This document shows, one piece after another, positions 1 through 5,066 of a stretch of 6,676 nt of DNA (the stretch's first letter is position 1; each line of letters opens with the position of its first letter). The position numbers and the translations under genes are program-made. Origin of the DNA: an uncultured Caryophanales bacterium (GTDB lineage: Bacteria > Bacillota_I > Bacilli_A > RF39 > UBA660); the NCBI GenBank assembly GCA_947065955.1, contig CAMSXY010000070.1:1-6676 (forward strand), in the 5' to 3' direction. The notes beneath the pieces were generated by a model that searched no databases, was not told the DNA's origin, and saw only the letters and a list, made by a program, of their open reading frames with translations.

Positions 1-192
1 AGAGAAGTAAGCAAATTAAAAAAACATATTGAATATTTAGAACAACAACTCAAACGAAAAGATGAAGCATTTGTAAAAGCAATAAATAAGTTAAAACATG
101 CTATAGATCATTTAGATAAAATAGATATGCTTCATCCTTTCGAAAATGAACTATTAGAAATCTTACAAAAATACAAAGGAGATAACAAATGA
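1..192 (+). CDS. 5'-truncated coiled-coil hypothetical protein
   Basis: An open frame runs from the first base to a TGA at 190-192, giving 63 residues with no start in the window, so the gene begins upstream. It is rich in Lys, Glu and Leu with regular hydrophobic spacing (HIEYLEQQLKRKDEAF, then KLKHAIDHLDKI), which suggests a helical coiled coil. It ends in LLEILQKYKGDNK. The next gene starts inside its stop (ATGA), and the ribosome binding site for that gene, AAAGGAGAT at 175-183, lies in its last codons. This is translational coupling typical of phage operons. I recognise no family and the function is unknown. That it is coding is likely from the uninterrupted frame, the amino-acid composition and the coupling. 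Confidence 0.75.
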   Translation, partial: REVSKLKKHIEYLEQQLKRKDEAFVKAINKLKHAIDHLDKIDMLHPFENELLEILQKYKGDNK

Positions 193-473
193 ATAAAGTA
201 ATTGTAAAAGAAGGTTTATATAGTTCTAGATTTCATACTTATATGCACATTACAAGCAATGGCGATATAATTGATTGTCTTCCGAAATCATATAAACATA
301 TTCTAAAAGTGGAACAAGAAAACACCAATTTAAAACAAGCACTAATTGATATAAGAGAATATGTAAATGGAATGAAACACTTAGAGAACTGGATTGATAT
401 AGATGGTTACGCAAAAAGAGAAAAAGATATTTTACAAATAATAAATAAATTTTTAGGAGGTAGTGATGAATAA
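189..473 (+). CDS. Small hypothetical phage protein with a central helix
   Basis: Encodes 94 residues. The ATG overlaps the previous stop as ATGA and has a very good ribosome binding site, AAAGGAGAT at 175-183. Residues 1-38 look like a small beta-type region. Residues 41-60 (VEQENTNLKQALIDIREYV) form an amphipathic helix, and the C-terminus carries KDILQIINKFLGG. The arrangement of a Lys/Gln-rich helix followed by an ILQII(N/D)K(A/F)LG tail resembles many small uncharacterised proteins of Bacillota siphophages; this is from memory, not a search. No catalytic motif, signal peptide or membrane segment is visible. The next gene starts within its last eight bases. It probably belongs to the early/accessory operon; its function is unknown. 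Confidence 0.85.
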   Translation: MNKVIVKEGLYSSRFHTYMHITSNGDIIDCLPKSYKHILKVEQENTNLKQALIDIREYVNGMKHLENWIDIDGYAKREKDILQIINKFLGGSDE

Positions 474-654
474 AAAACAATATTTATTATTAGAAAACAT
501 TAAAGAAAAAGATGATTATTTACAAAGACAAATAAAAGAAAAAGAAATCCAAATAAAAATTTTAAAAGCACAAATTGAACAACTTTATGAATTTATAAAT
601 ATTATTCAAAATTTAGGTGAATTAGAGGCATACAGAATCGAGGAAAATAAATAA
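466..654 (+). CDS. Small coiled-coil hypothetical protein
   Basis: Encodes 62 residues. I chose the ATG at 466 rather than the GTG at 463 because the strong AGGAGG at 455-460 sits 5 nt before the ATG but only 2 nt before the GTG. The start overlaps the preceding gene by 8 nt. Nearly the whole protein is predicted helix with heptad-like spacing (LQRQIKEKEIQIKILKAQI around residues 19-37), so it is probably an oligomeric coiled coil. It is strongly charged and has no membrane segment. The following gene begins on the last base of its stop (TAATG). I recognise no family. Such proteins in phage accessory regions are usually of unknown function. Confidence 0.82.
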   Translation: MNKKQYLLLENIKEKDDYLQRQIKEKEIQIKILKAQIEQLYEFINIIQNLGELEAYRIEENK

Positions 655-983
655 TGCTAACACTACCAATTAAAAAGAAATGGTTCGATATGATCCTATC
701 TGGAGAGAAGAAAGAGGAATATCGAGAGATAAAAGATTATTGGACCAAAAGACTTTTAAAAACTGATATTAAATTTAATCAAGAAGCAATCATCAACAGC
801 ATGAAAAATGGACATTGCAGTTTTACTAAAACGGTTATATTTAAAAATGGATATAGCAAAAATAGTCCACAAATAAAATGTATGGTTGATATAACAATAG
901 GAACAGGTTTTAAAATTTGGGGAGCAGACCCTAATAAAGAATATTATGTTTTAAAAATATTAAATGTAGAGGAAGTAAAATAG
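654..983 (+). CDS. ASCH-domain protein
   Basis: Encodes 109 residues. The N-terminus reads LTLPIKKKWFDMILSGEKKE, followed by YR, and shows the ASCH signature GxKxxExR (G17, K19, E22, R24). The pattern of a helix containing W/F-x-x-I-L-x-G-x-K, then R and a short beta-barrel ending in YYVLKILNVEEV, is the usual ASCH layout. The length fits a single-domain protein. ASCH domains are related to PUA folds and are thought to bind RNA or modified nucleosides; the bacterial family member YqfB is an N4-acetylcytidine amidohydrolase. Phage members are mostly uncharacterised, so the substrate here is unknown. The ATG overlaps the previous stop as TAATG, with GAGGA at 640-644 as ribosome binding site. 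It is followed with no gap by the CotE-like gene. Fold assignment is fairly sure; activity is not. Confidence 0.85.
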   Translation: MLTLPIKKKWFDMILSGEKKEEYREIKDYWTKRLLKTDIKFNQEAIINSMKNGHCSFTKTVIFKNGYSKNSPQIKCMVDITIGTGFKIWGADPNKEYYVLKILNVEEVK

Positions 984-1517
984 ATGAAAACAAGAGCTGT
1001 TACAAATAAAATGATATATGATAACTGCATAAAATATGATTTAACTACAAACGAAAAACCAAATACTATATTAGGAGTATGGATCACCGATCAAAAATTT
1101 AAAAGTAAAAAAGATAACGAAGATCTTGAAATAAAAGGAGAATATATAATAAATGTTTGGTATTCTTATTCAAATGACACTAAAACTAACGTTGTTACAA
1201 GAAAAATAGAATATAACGAAATAATACCAAAAATATTTAATCAAACATCAAATTATTCTATAAAACTTTTAGGTAATCCTAGTTGCAATAAAGAAAATAT
1301 AGAAGATGATGTAATAATTGTAGAAATATTTAAACAATTTGTAATAAAAGTAATTGACGAAATAGAAATAAAAATACCAGAAGATGAACCTAAAAAGATC
1401 GAAAAAATGGGGCAACTTGTTTCACAACAAGAAATATATAAGACTGTTCGAAATATTTATAATAAATTAGACGAACTTATAGAACAAGTAAATTATCTAT
1501 TAGAAAAGAGTAATTAA
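984..1517 (+). CDS. CotE-family (outer spore coat morphogenetic protein-like) protein
   Basis: Encodes 177 residues. From memory of Bacillus CotE, residues 3-132 align along most of that protein: KPNTILGVWI (25-34) with CotE KPSSILGCWI/V; LEIKGEYIINVWYSY (48-62) with VE(I/V)EGT(Y/F)D(V/I)NVWYSY; DTKTNVVT (65-72) with NTKTEV(I/V)T; LLGNPSC (95-101) with LQQPNC; and VIIVEIFKQFVIKVID near 110-125 with the final CotE strand region. In Bacillus, CotE forms a layer between inner and outer spore coat and recruits outer-coat proteins. Here the acidic CotE tail is replaced by a likely coiled coil (about 143-175, IYNKLDELIEQVNYLLEK). The start has AGAGGAAG at 968-975, 8 nt upstream. It sits directly between an ASCH gene and a MazG-like gene in a phage operon, so a coat role is an inference only. 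It may be a structural or scaffold homologue with another job. Confidence 0.82.
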   Translation: MKTRAVTNKMIYDNCIKYDLTTNEKPNTILGVWITDQKFKSKKDNEDLEIKGEYIINVWYSYSNDTKTNVVTRKIEYNEIIPKIFNQTSNYSIKLLGNPSCNKENIEDDVIIVEIFKQFVIKVIDEIEIKIPEDEPKKIEKMGQLVSQQEIYKTVRNIYNKLDELIEQVNYLLEKSN

Positions 1518-1518
1518 A

Positions 1519-2073
1519 ATGCTAGAAGAAAAACTATTAAAAATTATAAATCATTATGGAGTAATGCCACAATTGAGGTATTTTCAAAGTGAAATATTTG
1601 AATTAGATGAGGCAATCGTAAAATATGAGAATGAAATACAATATTGTGATCCAGAAGCAGATGAAGAGTTTATTGTAATGTTAAAAAAGCATATAGCAGA
1701 AGAAATCGCAGATTGCTTTGTTATGTTGGAACAATTCGTATTATATTATTATAAAATTATAGATGATTTAAATGTAGAACCATATTATTTTAAAACTGAT
1801 AATTACGAAAACATAAATGATGTATTAAAATATTTAAAAGATTTTCAACAAAATATTTTTGATTTTAATTGTGAATTAGTAATATTAGAAGATAGAGAAC
1901 AAGATTATATAATTAATTATCAATATGAAAATATGATTTCTAAATTTAATGCAGTTATTTATAAACTTTTAAGTATAAAACACTATAATCAGATTGACAA
2001 AAAAGACATTTTAAGAAGAATGAACGACAAGGTAGAGAGACAATTAGATAGAATCGCCAACAAAACAAAATAA
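1519..2073 (+). CDS. MazG-like nucleotide pyrophosphohydrolase, all-alpha NTP-PPase family
   Basis: Encodes 184 residues. The metal-binding pattern of all-alpha NTP pyrophosphatases is visible: E25xxE28 in FQSEIFELDEAI, and E62xxD65 in HIAEEIADCFVMLEQF. The C-terminal KVERQLDRIANK also matches phage members of this family. These enzymes hydrolyse (d)NTPs to NMP and pyrophosphate; in phages they may clean the nucleotide pool or lower host alarmones. The protein is longer than simple phage homologues. The two acidic motifs are separated by an insertion with acidic residues (about 38-58). Residues 106-121 (LKDFQQNIFDFNCELV) resemble 19-34 (LRYFQSEIFELDEAIV), suggesting a second, degenerate copy with E25 and E28 replaced by N112 and D115. 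It starts 1 nt after the CotE-like stop, with only a weak purine-rich binding site (GAAAAGAG, 1503-1510), so translation is probably coupled. Confidence 0.8.
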   Translation: MLEEKLLKIINHYGVMPQLRYFQSEIFELDEAIVKYENEIQYCDPEADEEFIVMLKKHIAEEIADCFVMLEQFVLYYYKIIDDLNVEPYYFKTDNYENINDVLKYLKDFQQNIFDFNCELVILEDREQDYIINYQYENMISKFNAVIYKLLSIKHYNQIDKKDILRRMNDKVERQLDRIANKTK

Positions 2074-2082
2074 AAAAATTCA

Positions 2083-2111
2083 GGGAGTGTGGTTTAGTGG
2101 GGAGGTAGACA
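2083..2111 (+). other. Possible 5' tRNA-half remnant in the leader of the regulator gene
   Basis: The stretch starting GGGAGTGTGGTTTAGTGG reads like a tRNA 5' half: a 7-nt acceptor strand (2083-2089), two linker bases, a D stem GTTT (2092-2095) that pairs with AGAC (2107-2110), and an enlarged G-rich loop. It shares the blocks CAGGG, GTTTA and GGTAGA with the tRNA at 2854-2927. No anticodon or T arm follows, because the regulator ATG comes directly after. The GGGGAGGT within it (2099-2106) acts as the ribosome binding site, which could alone explain the G-richness. Confidence 0.25.
2099..2106 (+). promoter_or_regulatory. Strong ribosome binding site of the late regulator
   Basis: GGGGAGGT lies 5 nt before the ATG at 2112 and is an almost perfect Shine-Dalgarno sequence. 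Unlike its upstream neighbours this gene is not overlapped with the preceding one: there is a 38-nt gap after 2073. This fixes the start at 2112 and suggests independent, efficient translation. Confidence 0.75.
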
Positions 2112-2600
2112 ATGAATCTAAACGATATAAGTATAAAAGGAAGTTCCTATCAGAAGACAGAAAAACTTTTAAAAAATTATAATAAAATTAAAAAATCATT
2201 ATCATTATTGGAAACTGAATTAAAGGAACTTCGAGAAGAAAAGGGAAAAATAAGCGAATCGATATCAAAAACGAACAAAGTTGCTTTAAAAGACAATGAA
2301 AATAATTATTATTATACAGATGAGACGTTAGAAAACAGAATTAACGAATTGAACCAGCTTACTATCAAAGTAAAAGCAGAAATAACTTTTATTGATAATT
2401 GTTTGAATGAAATTAAAAATGATGAATATTACGAAATAATTACCTTATTTTATTTTCACAATAAAACAGCAGAGTACTTAGCAGAAAAATTTGATACATC
2501 AACTCAAACAATTTATGCCAACAAAAAAAGATTAATACATGAACTATCATATTTAATTACCCCTCTTGACAAAATGAACGAAATTAAGAAAATCGCTTGA
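2112..2600 (+). CDS. ArpU/RinA-type phage late transcription regulator
   Basis: Encodes 162 residues. Residues 13-103 form a long charged helical region with coiled-coil character (YNKIKKSLSLLETELKELRE). Residues 106-148 form a sigma-70 region 4-like helix-turn-helix: YYEIITLFYFHNKTAEYLAE continuing into KFDTSTQTIYANKKRLIHEL, with the recognition helix near 130-145. A helical N-terminus, a Y/I-rich linker and a sigma4-like C-terminus, encoded just before the terminase small subunit, are typical of the ArpU/RinA group. RinA of staphylococcal phages activates the terS promoter; ArpU is the enterococcal namesake. Its likely target is the promoter just downstream of its own gene, where 11-bp phased repeats begin within its last codons (2596). 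The assignment rests on architecture and position, so the exact family is less certain than the role. Confidence 0.8.
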   Translation: MNLNDISIKGSSYQKTEKLLKNYNKIKKSLSLLETELKELREEKGKISESISKTNKVALKDNENNYYYTDETLENRINELNQLTIKVKAEITFIDNCLNEIKNDEYYEIITLFYFHNKTAEYLAEKFDTSTQTIYANKKRLIHELSYLITPLDKMNEIKKIA

Positions 2601-2628
2601 AAAATGCTTGATTGTGACTTGAAAAATA
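2596..2628 (+). repeat. Three CTTGA-headed 11-bp direct repeats, putative activator site
   Basis: The units are CTTGAAAAATG (2596-2606), CTTGATTGTGA (2607-2617) and CTTGAAAAATA (2618-2628), in perfect tandem with 11-bp period, about one helical turn. Units 1 and 3 differ only in the last base. The array overlaps the regulator stop codon and runs through the -35 region into the promoter spacer, about -50 to -18 from the predicted start. The phasing suggests side-by-side protein binding on one DNA face. The best candidate protein is the ArpU/RinA-like regulator encoded immediately upstream. This is inferred from spacing and position. Confidence 0.6.
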
Positions 2629-2639
2629 CGTGTTATAAT
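2612..2639 (+). promoter_or_regulatory. Late-operon promoter with extended -10
   Basis: The -10 is a consensus TATAAT at 2634-2639 preceded by TG (TGTTATAAT, 2631-2639), which makes an extended -10. With a 16-bp spacer the -35 is TTGTGA (2612-2617), a 4 of 6 match. Transcription should start near 2646. It lies between the regulator gene and the small membrane peptide, tRNA and terminase genes. The good -10, weak -35 and overlapping phased repeats fit activator-dependent late transcription. Confidence 0.72.
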
Positions 2640-2644
2640 ATAGT

Positions 2645-2679
2645 AAAATGAAATAATTATAAATTGATTATTTTGTTTT
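2645..2679 (+). promoter_or_regulatory. AT-rich leader hairpin
   Basis: AAAATGAAATAAT (2645-2657) can pair with ATTATTTTGTTTT (2667-2679), forming a 13-bp stem with two G-U pairs and a 9-nt loop. It starts at about the predicted first transcribed base. GTTTTGAAAAC (2675-2685) could form a small competing hairpin. Such pairing arises easily in AT-rich DNA, so a function such as 5'-end protection or attenuation is speculative. Confidence 0.3.
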
Positions 2680-2709
2680 GAAAACACATGAAACCTCTTT
2701 TATTCTAGT

Positions 2710-2736
2710 AAAAAAGAATCCGAAGATTCTTTTTTT
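2710..2736 (+). terminator. Intrinsic terminator in the late leader
   Basis: The stem AAAAAAGAATC (2710-2720) and GATTCTTTTTT (2725-2735) gives up to 11 bp around a CGAA loop, and the last T run serves as U-tract. It sits about 65 nt downstream of the predicted start and before the first gene of the late operon. It could stop leftover transcripts from upstream, act as an attenuator for the late operon, or, being A/T symmetrical, work on both strands. The stem is AT-rich with two G-C pairs, so its efficiency may be partial. Confidence 0.6.
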
Positions 2737-2758
2737 GTTGTGGAAAGGAGAAAATAAT

Positions 2759-2845
2759 ATGAGTGATGCTGTAATGATAACTTTAATAATTTGCGGGATA
2801 ATAATCTTTTTAGGCATTTTAGGTACTACAAATAATGACAAATAA
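2759..2845 (+). CDS. 28-residue single-span membrane peptide
   Basis: A short open frame that reads MSDAVMITLIICGIIIFLGI followed by LGTTNNDK. It has a strong ribosome binding site, GGAAAGGAG at 2742-2750, 8 nt before the ATG, and ends at TAA 2843-2845. Residues 5-22 form one hydrophobic helix, flanked by a short acidic N-terminus and a polar tail, so it is probably an integral membrane peptide. It is the first gene after the late promoter and terminator. No family is recognisable. Tiny one-helix proteins are common in phages and can be holin-like, superinfection-exclusion or assembly factors, but nothing here selects between them. The well-spaced binding site is the main reason to accept it as a gene. 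Confidence 0.65.
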   Translation: MSDAVMITLIICGIIIFLGILGTTNNDK

Positions 2846-2853
2846 AAAAATAC

Positions 2854-2927
2854 ACAGGGGTAGTTTATAGGTAGAATTTTAGGCTCTCGACCTAAAGAAG
2901 ATAGTTCGATTCTATCCCCCTGAACCA
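2854..2927 (+). tRNA. tRNA-Glu(CUC)-like gene with encoded CCA
   Basis: A full cloverleaf can be folded. The acceptor strands are ACAGGGG (2854-2860) and CCCCTGA (2917-2923), with an A-A mismatch at the first pair. The D stem is GTTT/GAAT (2863-2866/2874-2877) with GG in the loop. The anticodon stem is TTAGG/CCTAA with loop CTCTCGA (2884-2890). The variable loop is AGAA. The T stem is GATAG/CTATC with loop TTCGATT (2905-2911). A discriminator A and encoded CCA close it at 2924-2927. The anticodon CUC (2886-2888) reads GAG (Glu). As I recall, glutamate tRNA identity features are U11-A24, U13-G22 with A46, and absence of base 47, and all fit here. Oddities are the mismatched first pair and G37. 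It probably comes from the late transcript, as no promoter of its own is seen. Confidence 0.75.
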
Positions 2928-2952
2928 TAAAAAAAGAAAGGATTTGATATAT

Positions 2953-3150
2953 ATGAAATTAAGAAACATTGCACAAAAAAACGGAAAGGCTATTAATCTT
3001 CAAATAATGAAAGATAATAAGAAATTAGTATTAGCTAATCAAGAATTTGAGGTTAGTGATGAAATTGGAAAAGATTTGTTAAAACAAACAATTGATGATA
3101 AAGCAATTGTAGAAAGAATAAAAGAAGAAAAAGTTAATAAGGAGTCGTAA
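2953..3150 (+). CDS. Small hypothetical protein upstream of terminase
   Basis: Encodes 65 residues. I prefer the ATG at 2953: the GAAAGGA at 2936-2942 is 10 nt before it but only 1 nt before the alternative TTG at 2944. The N-terminal half looks like a short beta domain (MKLRNIAQKNGKAINLQIM, then KKLVLANQEFEVSDEIGKDL) and the C-terminus is a charged helix. The mix of beta strands and a VSDEIGK(D/E)LL segment resembles small uncharacterised proteins found in the head/packaging region of Bacillota phages, from memory only. No catalytic residues or membrane segment are visible. It lies between the tRNA and the terminase small subunit and is probably co-transcribed with them. The function is unknown. 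Confidence 0.78.
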   Translation: MKLRNIAQKNGKAINLQIMKDNKKLVLANQEFEVSDEIGKDLLKQTIDDKAIVERIKEEKVNKES

Positions 3151-3184
3151 CTCAAAAAAATATTTAGATTGATGGTGAGGTGTT

Positions 3185-3721
3185 GTGGCAAAATATAACT
3201 GGAACAAATTAGAAAAAGAATACATACTGGGGGATTATAAGTCCGTAAGTGCCTTTTTAAAGTATAAAAAAATTCCCAATAATGGAAGTACTAAAAAAAG
3301 TACAAAAGGTTGGAAAGAAAAAAAAGTACAAAAAGAGGACCAAAAGAGTGCCAAAATAGTTCAAAAAGTCATCGAAAAAGAATCGGAAAAGGAAGCCAAT
3401 AAAATTATTTCTGTCAAGGATACTGCCGAGGTTTTATTGTCAAAAATTAATGAATCAATAGAAGAATTGAATAAATACTATTCAAGAAATAAAAAGAAAA
3501 GTAAAATAATAAGTTATGATTATAATGTTGGAAAGCCTAATAAAGAAGTAATAGAGGAAAATGAAGAAATAAAAGAGTTTTATTCAATTATTGATAAATC
3601 AGGTTTGAAACAACTTACATCCGCTTTAAAAGATTTAAATGAAATTTTGGAAGATAAATCAAAGGACGATTTAGACGAAGGAGTAGTTATTGTAAATGAT
3701 TTGCCAAAATTTGAAGAATAA
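3185..3721 (+). CDS. terS: Terminase small subunit
   Basis: Encodes 178 residues starting with GTG at 3185; the GAGGTG at 3177-3182 matches the anti-Shine-Dalgarno region. Residues 5-43 carry the DNA-binding helix-turn-helix type of Bacillota small terminases: W6, Y13-I14-x-G16, then VSAFLKYKKI and the conserved GW at 42-43. A Lys/Glu-rich helical middle (44-100) is the expected oligomerisation part. SGLKQLTSALKDLNEIL (139-155) is the usual C-terminal segment before the acidic tail. The protein recognises the phage genome packaging site and hands DNA to the large subunit, whose gene overlaps its end by 26 nt. A pac or cos site may lie in or near this gene but cannot be located by eye. Sequence identity of the family is low, so the call also leans on its position. 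Confidence 0.85.
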   Translation: MAKYNWNKLEKEYILGDYKSVSAFLKYKKIPNNGSTKKSTKGWKEKKVQKEDQKSAKIVQKVIEKESEKEANKIISVKDTAEVLLSKINESIEELNKYYSRNKKKSKIISYDYNVGKPNKEVIEENEEIKEFYSIIDKSGLKQLTSALKDLNEILEDKSKDDLDEGVVIVNDLPKFEE

Positions 3722-5066
3722 AACAATTGTTAGGTTAAGTGATTTAATTATTCCAAAATATTACACTAATTTTAATGACATAAAACATACTCATCAAATT
3801 TATACAAGCGGACGTGCTGGAACCAAATCAAGTCGAGGTGCATTAAGAGCAGTTAACCGCATAATTGATAAGAAGCCTGGTTCAGTTGTTATTATGCGTA
3901 AATTTCATAATAAATTAAAGAAAACAGTCTTCACCGAGTGTAAGAGAGCGATTCATAGACTTAAATTGAATAAAAAGAAATTTAAAATAACTGTTAGTCC
4001 TATGCAAATAACATACTTACCTACAGGTAATACAATTTATTTTACTGGTAATGATTCAATAGATGATACCAAAGGTATGATTGACGAAGATAGACCGATA
4101 GTATTAGTTGAATTAGATGAATTAACAGAGTTTTTCGATAAAGGTGAAGGTGAAGATGAACTACAAAATATAGAGGCAACTTTTATTCGTGGGAATGATG
4201 AAGAGTTTGTTATGGAATATTACTTTAATCCGCCAAGAAATCCAAAAGCACCTATCATGGAATGGTTGAATAAAATGATACTTCGCGAAGATTGCATTCA
4301 CGTGCATGTAGATTATAGAGACGTTCCCGAAATGTGGTTAGGAAAGAAACTGATACAGACCGCCGAAATATTAAAAAAACTAGATGAAAAGATGTACAAT
4401 TGGTTGTGGTTAGGTTTATGTACTGGTATCGACGAGCTAATTTATTATATGTTTAACGAAAGCATACATGTAAAAGAATGCACAAAAGAGCAATATAAAC
4501 AAATGAGCCATCTTTGTATTAGTGTGGATTATGGACAAATGAATGCCACTACATATGAAGCATTTGGAATGGATTATGTAGATAAATGTGTACGAGGCAT
4601 TGATGAATATTATCATAGTGGTCGTGAATCTGGCAAACAAAAATCTCCAAGCGAATATGCCATAGATTTTAGGGAATTTAAAGAACGTGTAGAACTAGAA
4701 ACGGAATTGAAGGTTTTATATGTTTTTATAGATCCTTCTGCCAAAGGTCTCGCAGAAGAAATAAGAAGAGTATGCCCAGACATAATAATAAAAAATGCTA
4801 AAAATGAAGTTCCATTGGGAATTAGCAGAGTTCAAAAGATGTTGAGTTTTCAATGTCTTTTTATTTCGCCTAAACAAAAAAATCTTATCAAAGAGATGTA
4901 TATGTATGAATATGATGCTGATTTATTAGAAAAAGGTAAAGAAGTACCTATAAAGACAAACGATCATTGTCAAGATGCCTTAAGATACTTGATTATGGGG
5001 ATTTGGAAATTTATTAGACAAATGCTTCCGATGTTGAAAGTTGGTGATGAAGAAAGTGATTCGTGA
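3696..5066 (+). CDS. terL: Terminase large subunit, PBSX type
   Basis: Encodes 456 residues, a normal length. The N-terminal ATPase has a P-loop TSGRAGTKSS (37-46) and a Walker B region IVLVELDELTEF (135-146) with acidic E139, D141 and E142. A coupling-type segment, YYFNPPRNPKAP, follows at 175-186. The C-terminal RNase H-like nuclease shows its metal ligands in SVDYG (D278), FIDPSA (D346) and NDHCQDALRY (D423 and D426). The enzyme drives ATP-dependent DNA packaging into the prohead through the portal and cuts the concatemer. The layout matches the Terminase_3/PBSX group that pairs with SPP1-type portals, as here. The ATG at 3696 lies 12 nt after AAGGAG (3678-3683), a little far; a TTG at 3711 is an alternative. 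Both ends overlap neighbouring genes, so translation is coupled with terS and portal. Confidence 0.95.
   Translation: MICQNLKNKTIVRLSDLIIPKYYTNFNDIKHTHQIYTSGRAGTKSSRGALRAVNRIIDKKPGSVVIMRKFHNKLKKTVFTECKRAIHRLKLNKKKFKITVSPMQITYLPTGNTIYFTGNDSIDDTKGMIDEDRPIVLVELDELTEFFDKGEGEDELQNIEATFIRGNDEEFVMEYYFNPPRNPKAPIMEWLNKMILREDCIHVHVDYRDVPEMWLGKKLIQTAEILKKLDEKMYNWLWLGLCTGIDELIYYMFNESIHVKECTKEQYKQMSHLCISVDYGQMNATTYEAFGMDYVDKCVRGIDEYYHSGRESGKQKSPSEYAIDFREFKERVELETELKVLYVFIDPSAKGLAEEIRRVCPDIIIKNAKNEVPLGISRVQKMLSFQCLFISPKQKNLIKEMYMYEYDADLLEKGKEVPIKTNDHCQDALRYLIMGIWKFIRQMLPMLKVGDEESDS

Noticed and set aside
250..480. Minus-strand open frame of 76 codons
   Set aside because: It is a shadow of the well-supported + strand gene at 189-473. 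The Leu/Tyr-rich composition is what antisense of AT-rich coding DNA gives.
2566..2571. Perfect TTGACA -35 hexamer at the end of the regulator gene
   Set aside because: No acceptable -10 is found 16-18 bp downstream, and it is better explained as coding sequence. It is also out of phase with the 11-bp repeats.
2688..2708. Six-codon leader peptide frame (MKPLLF) just before the terminator
   Set aside because: It has no Shine-Dalgarno sequence and no run of regulatory codons. A frame this short arises easily by chance.
2668..2928. Minus-strand open frame of 86 codons (starts MVQGDRIELSSLG)
   Set aside because: Its first part is the reverse complement of the tRNA and the rest runs through the membrane peptide gene and the terminator. 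It has no ribosome binding site or family likeness.
4437..4640. Minus-strand open frame of 67 codons
   Set aside because: It lies wholly inside the large terminase gene, antisense to it, with no start signal.
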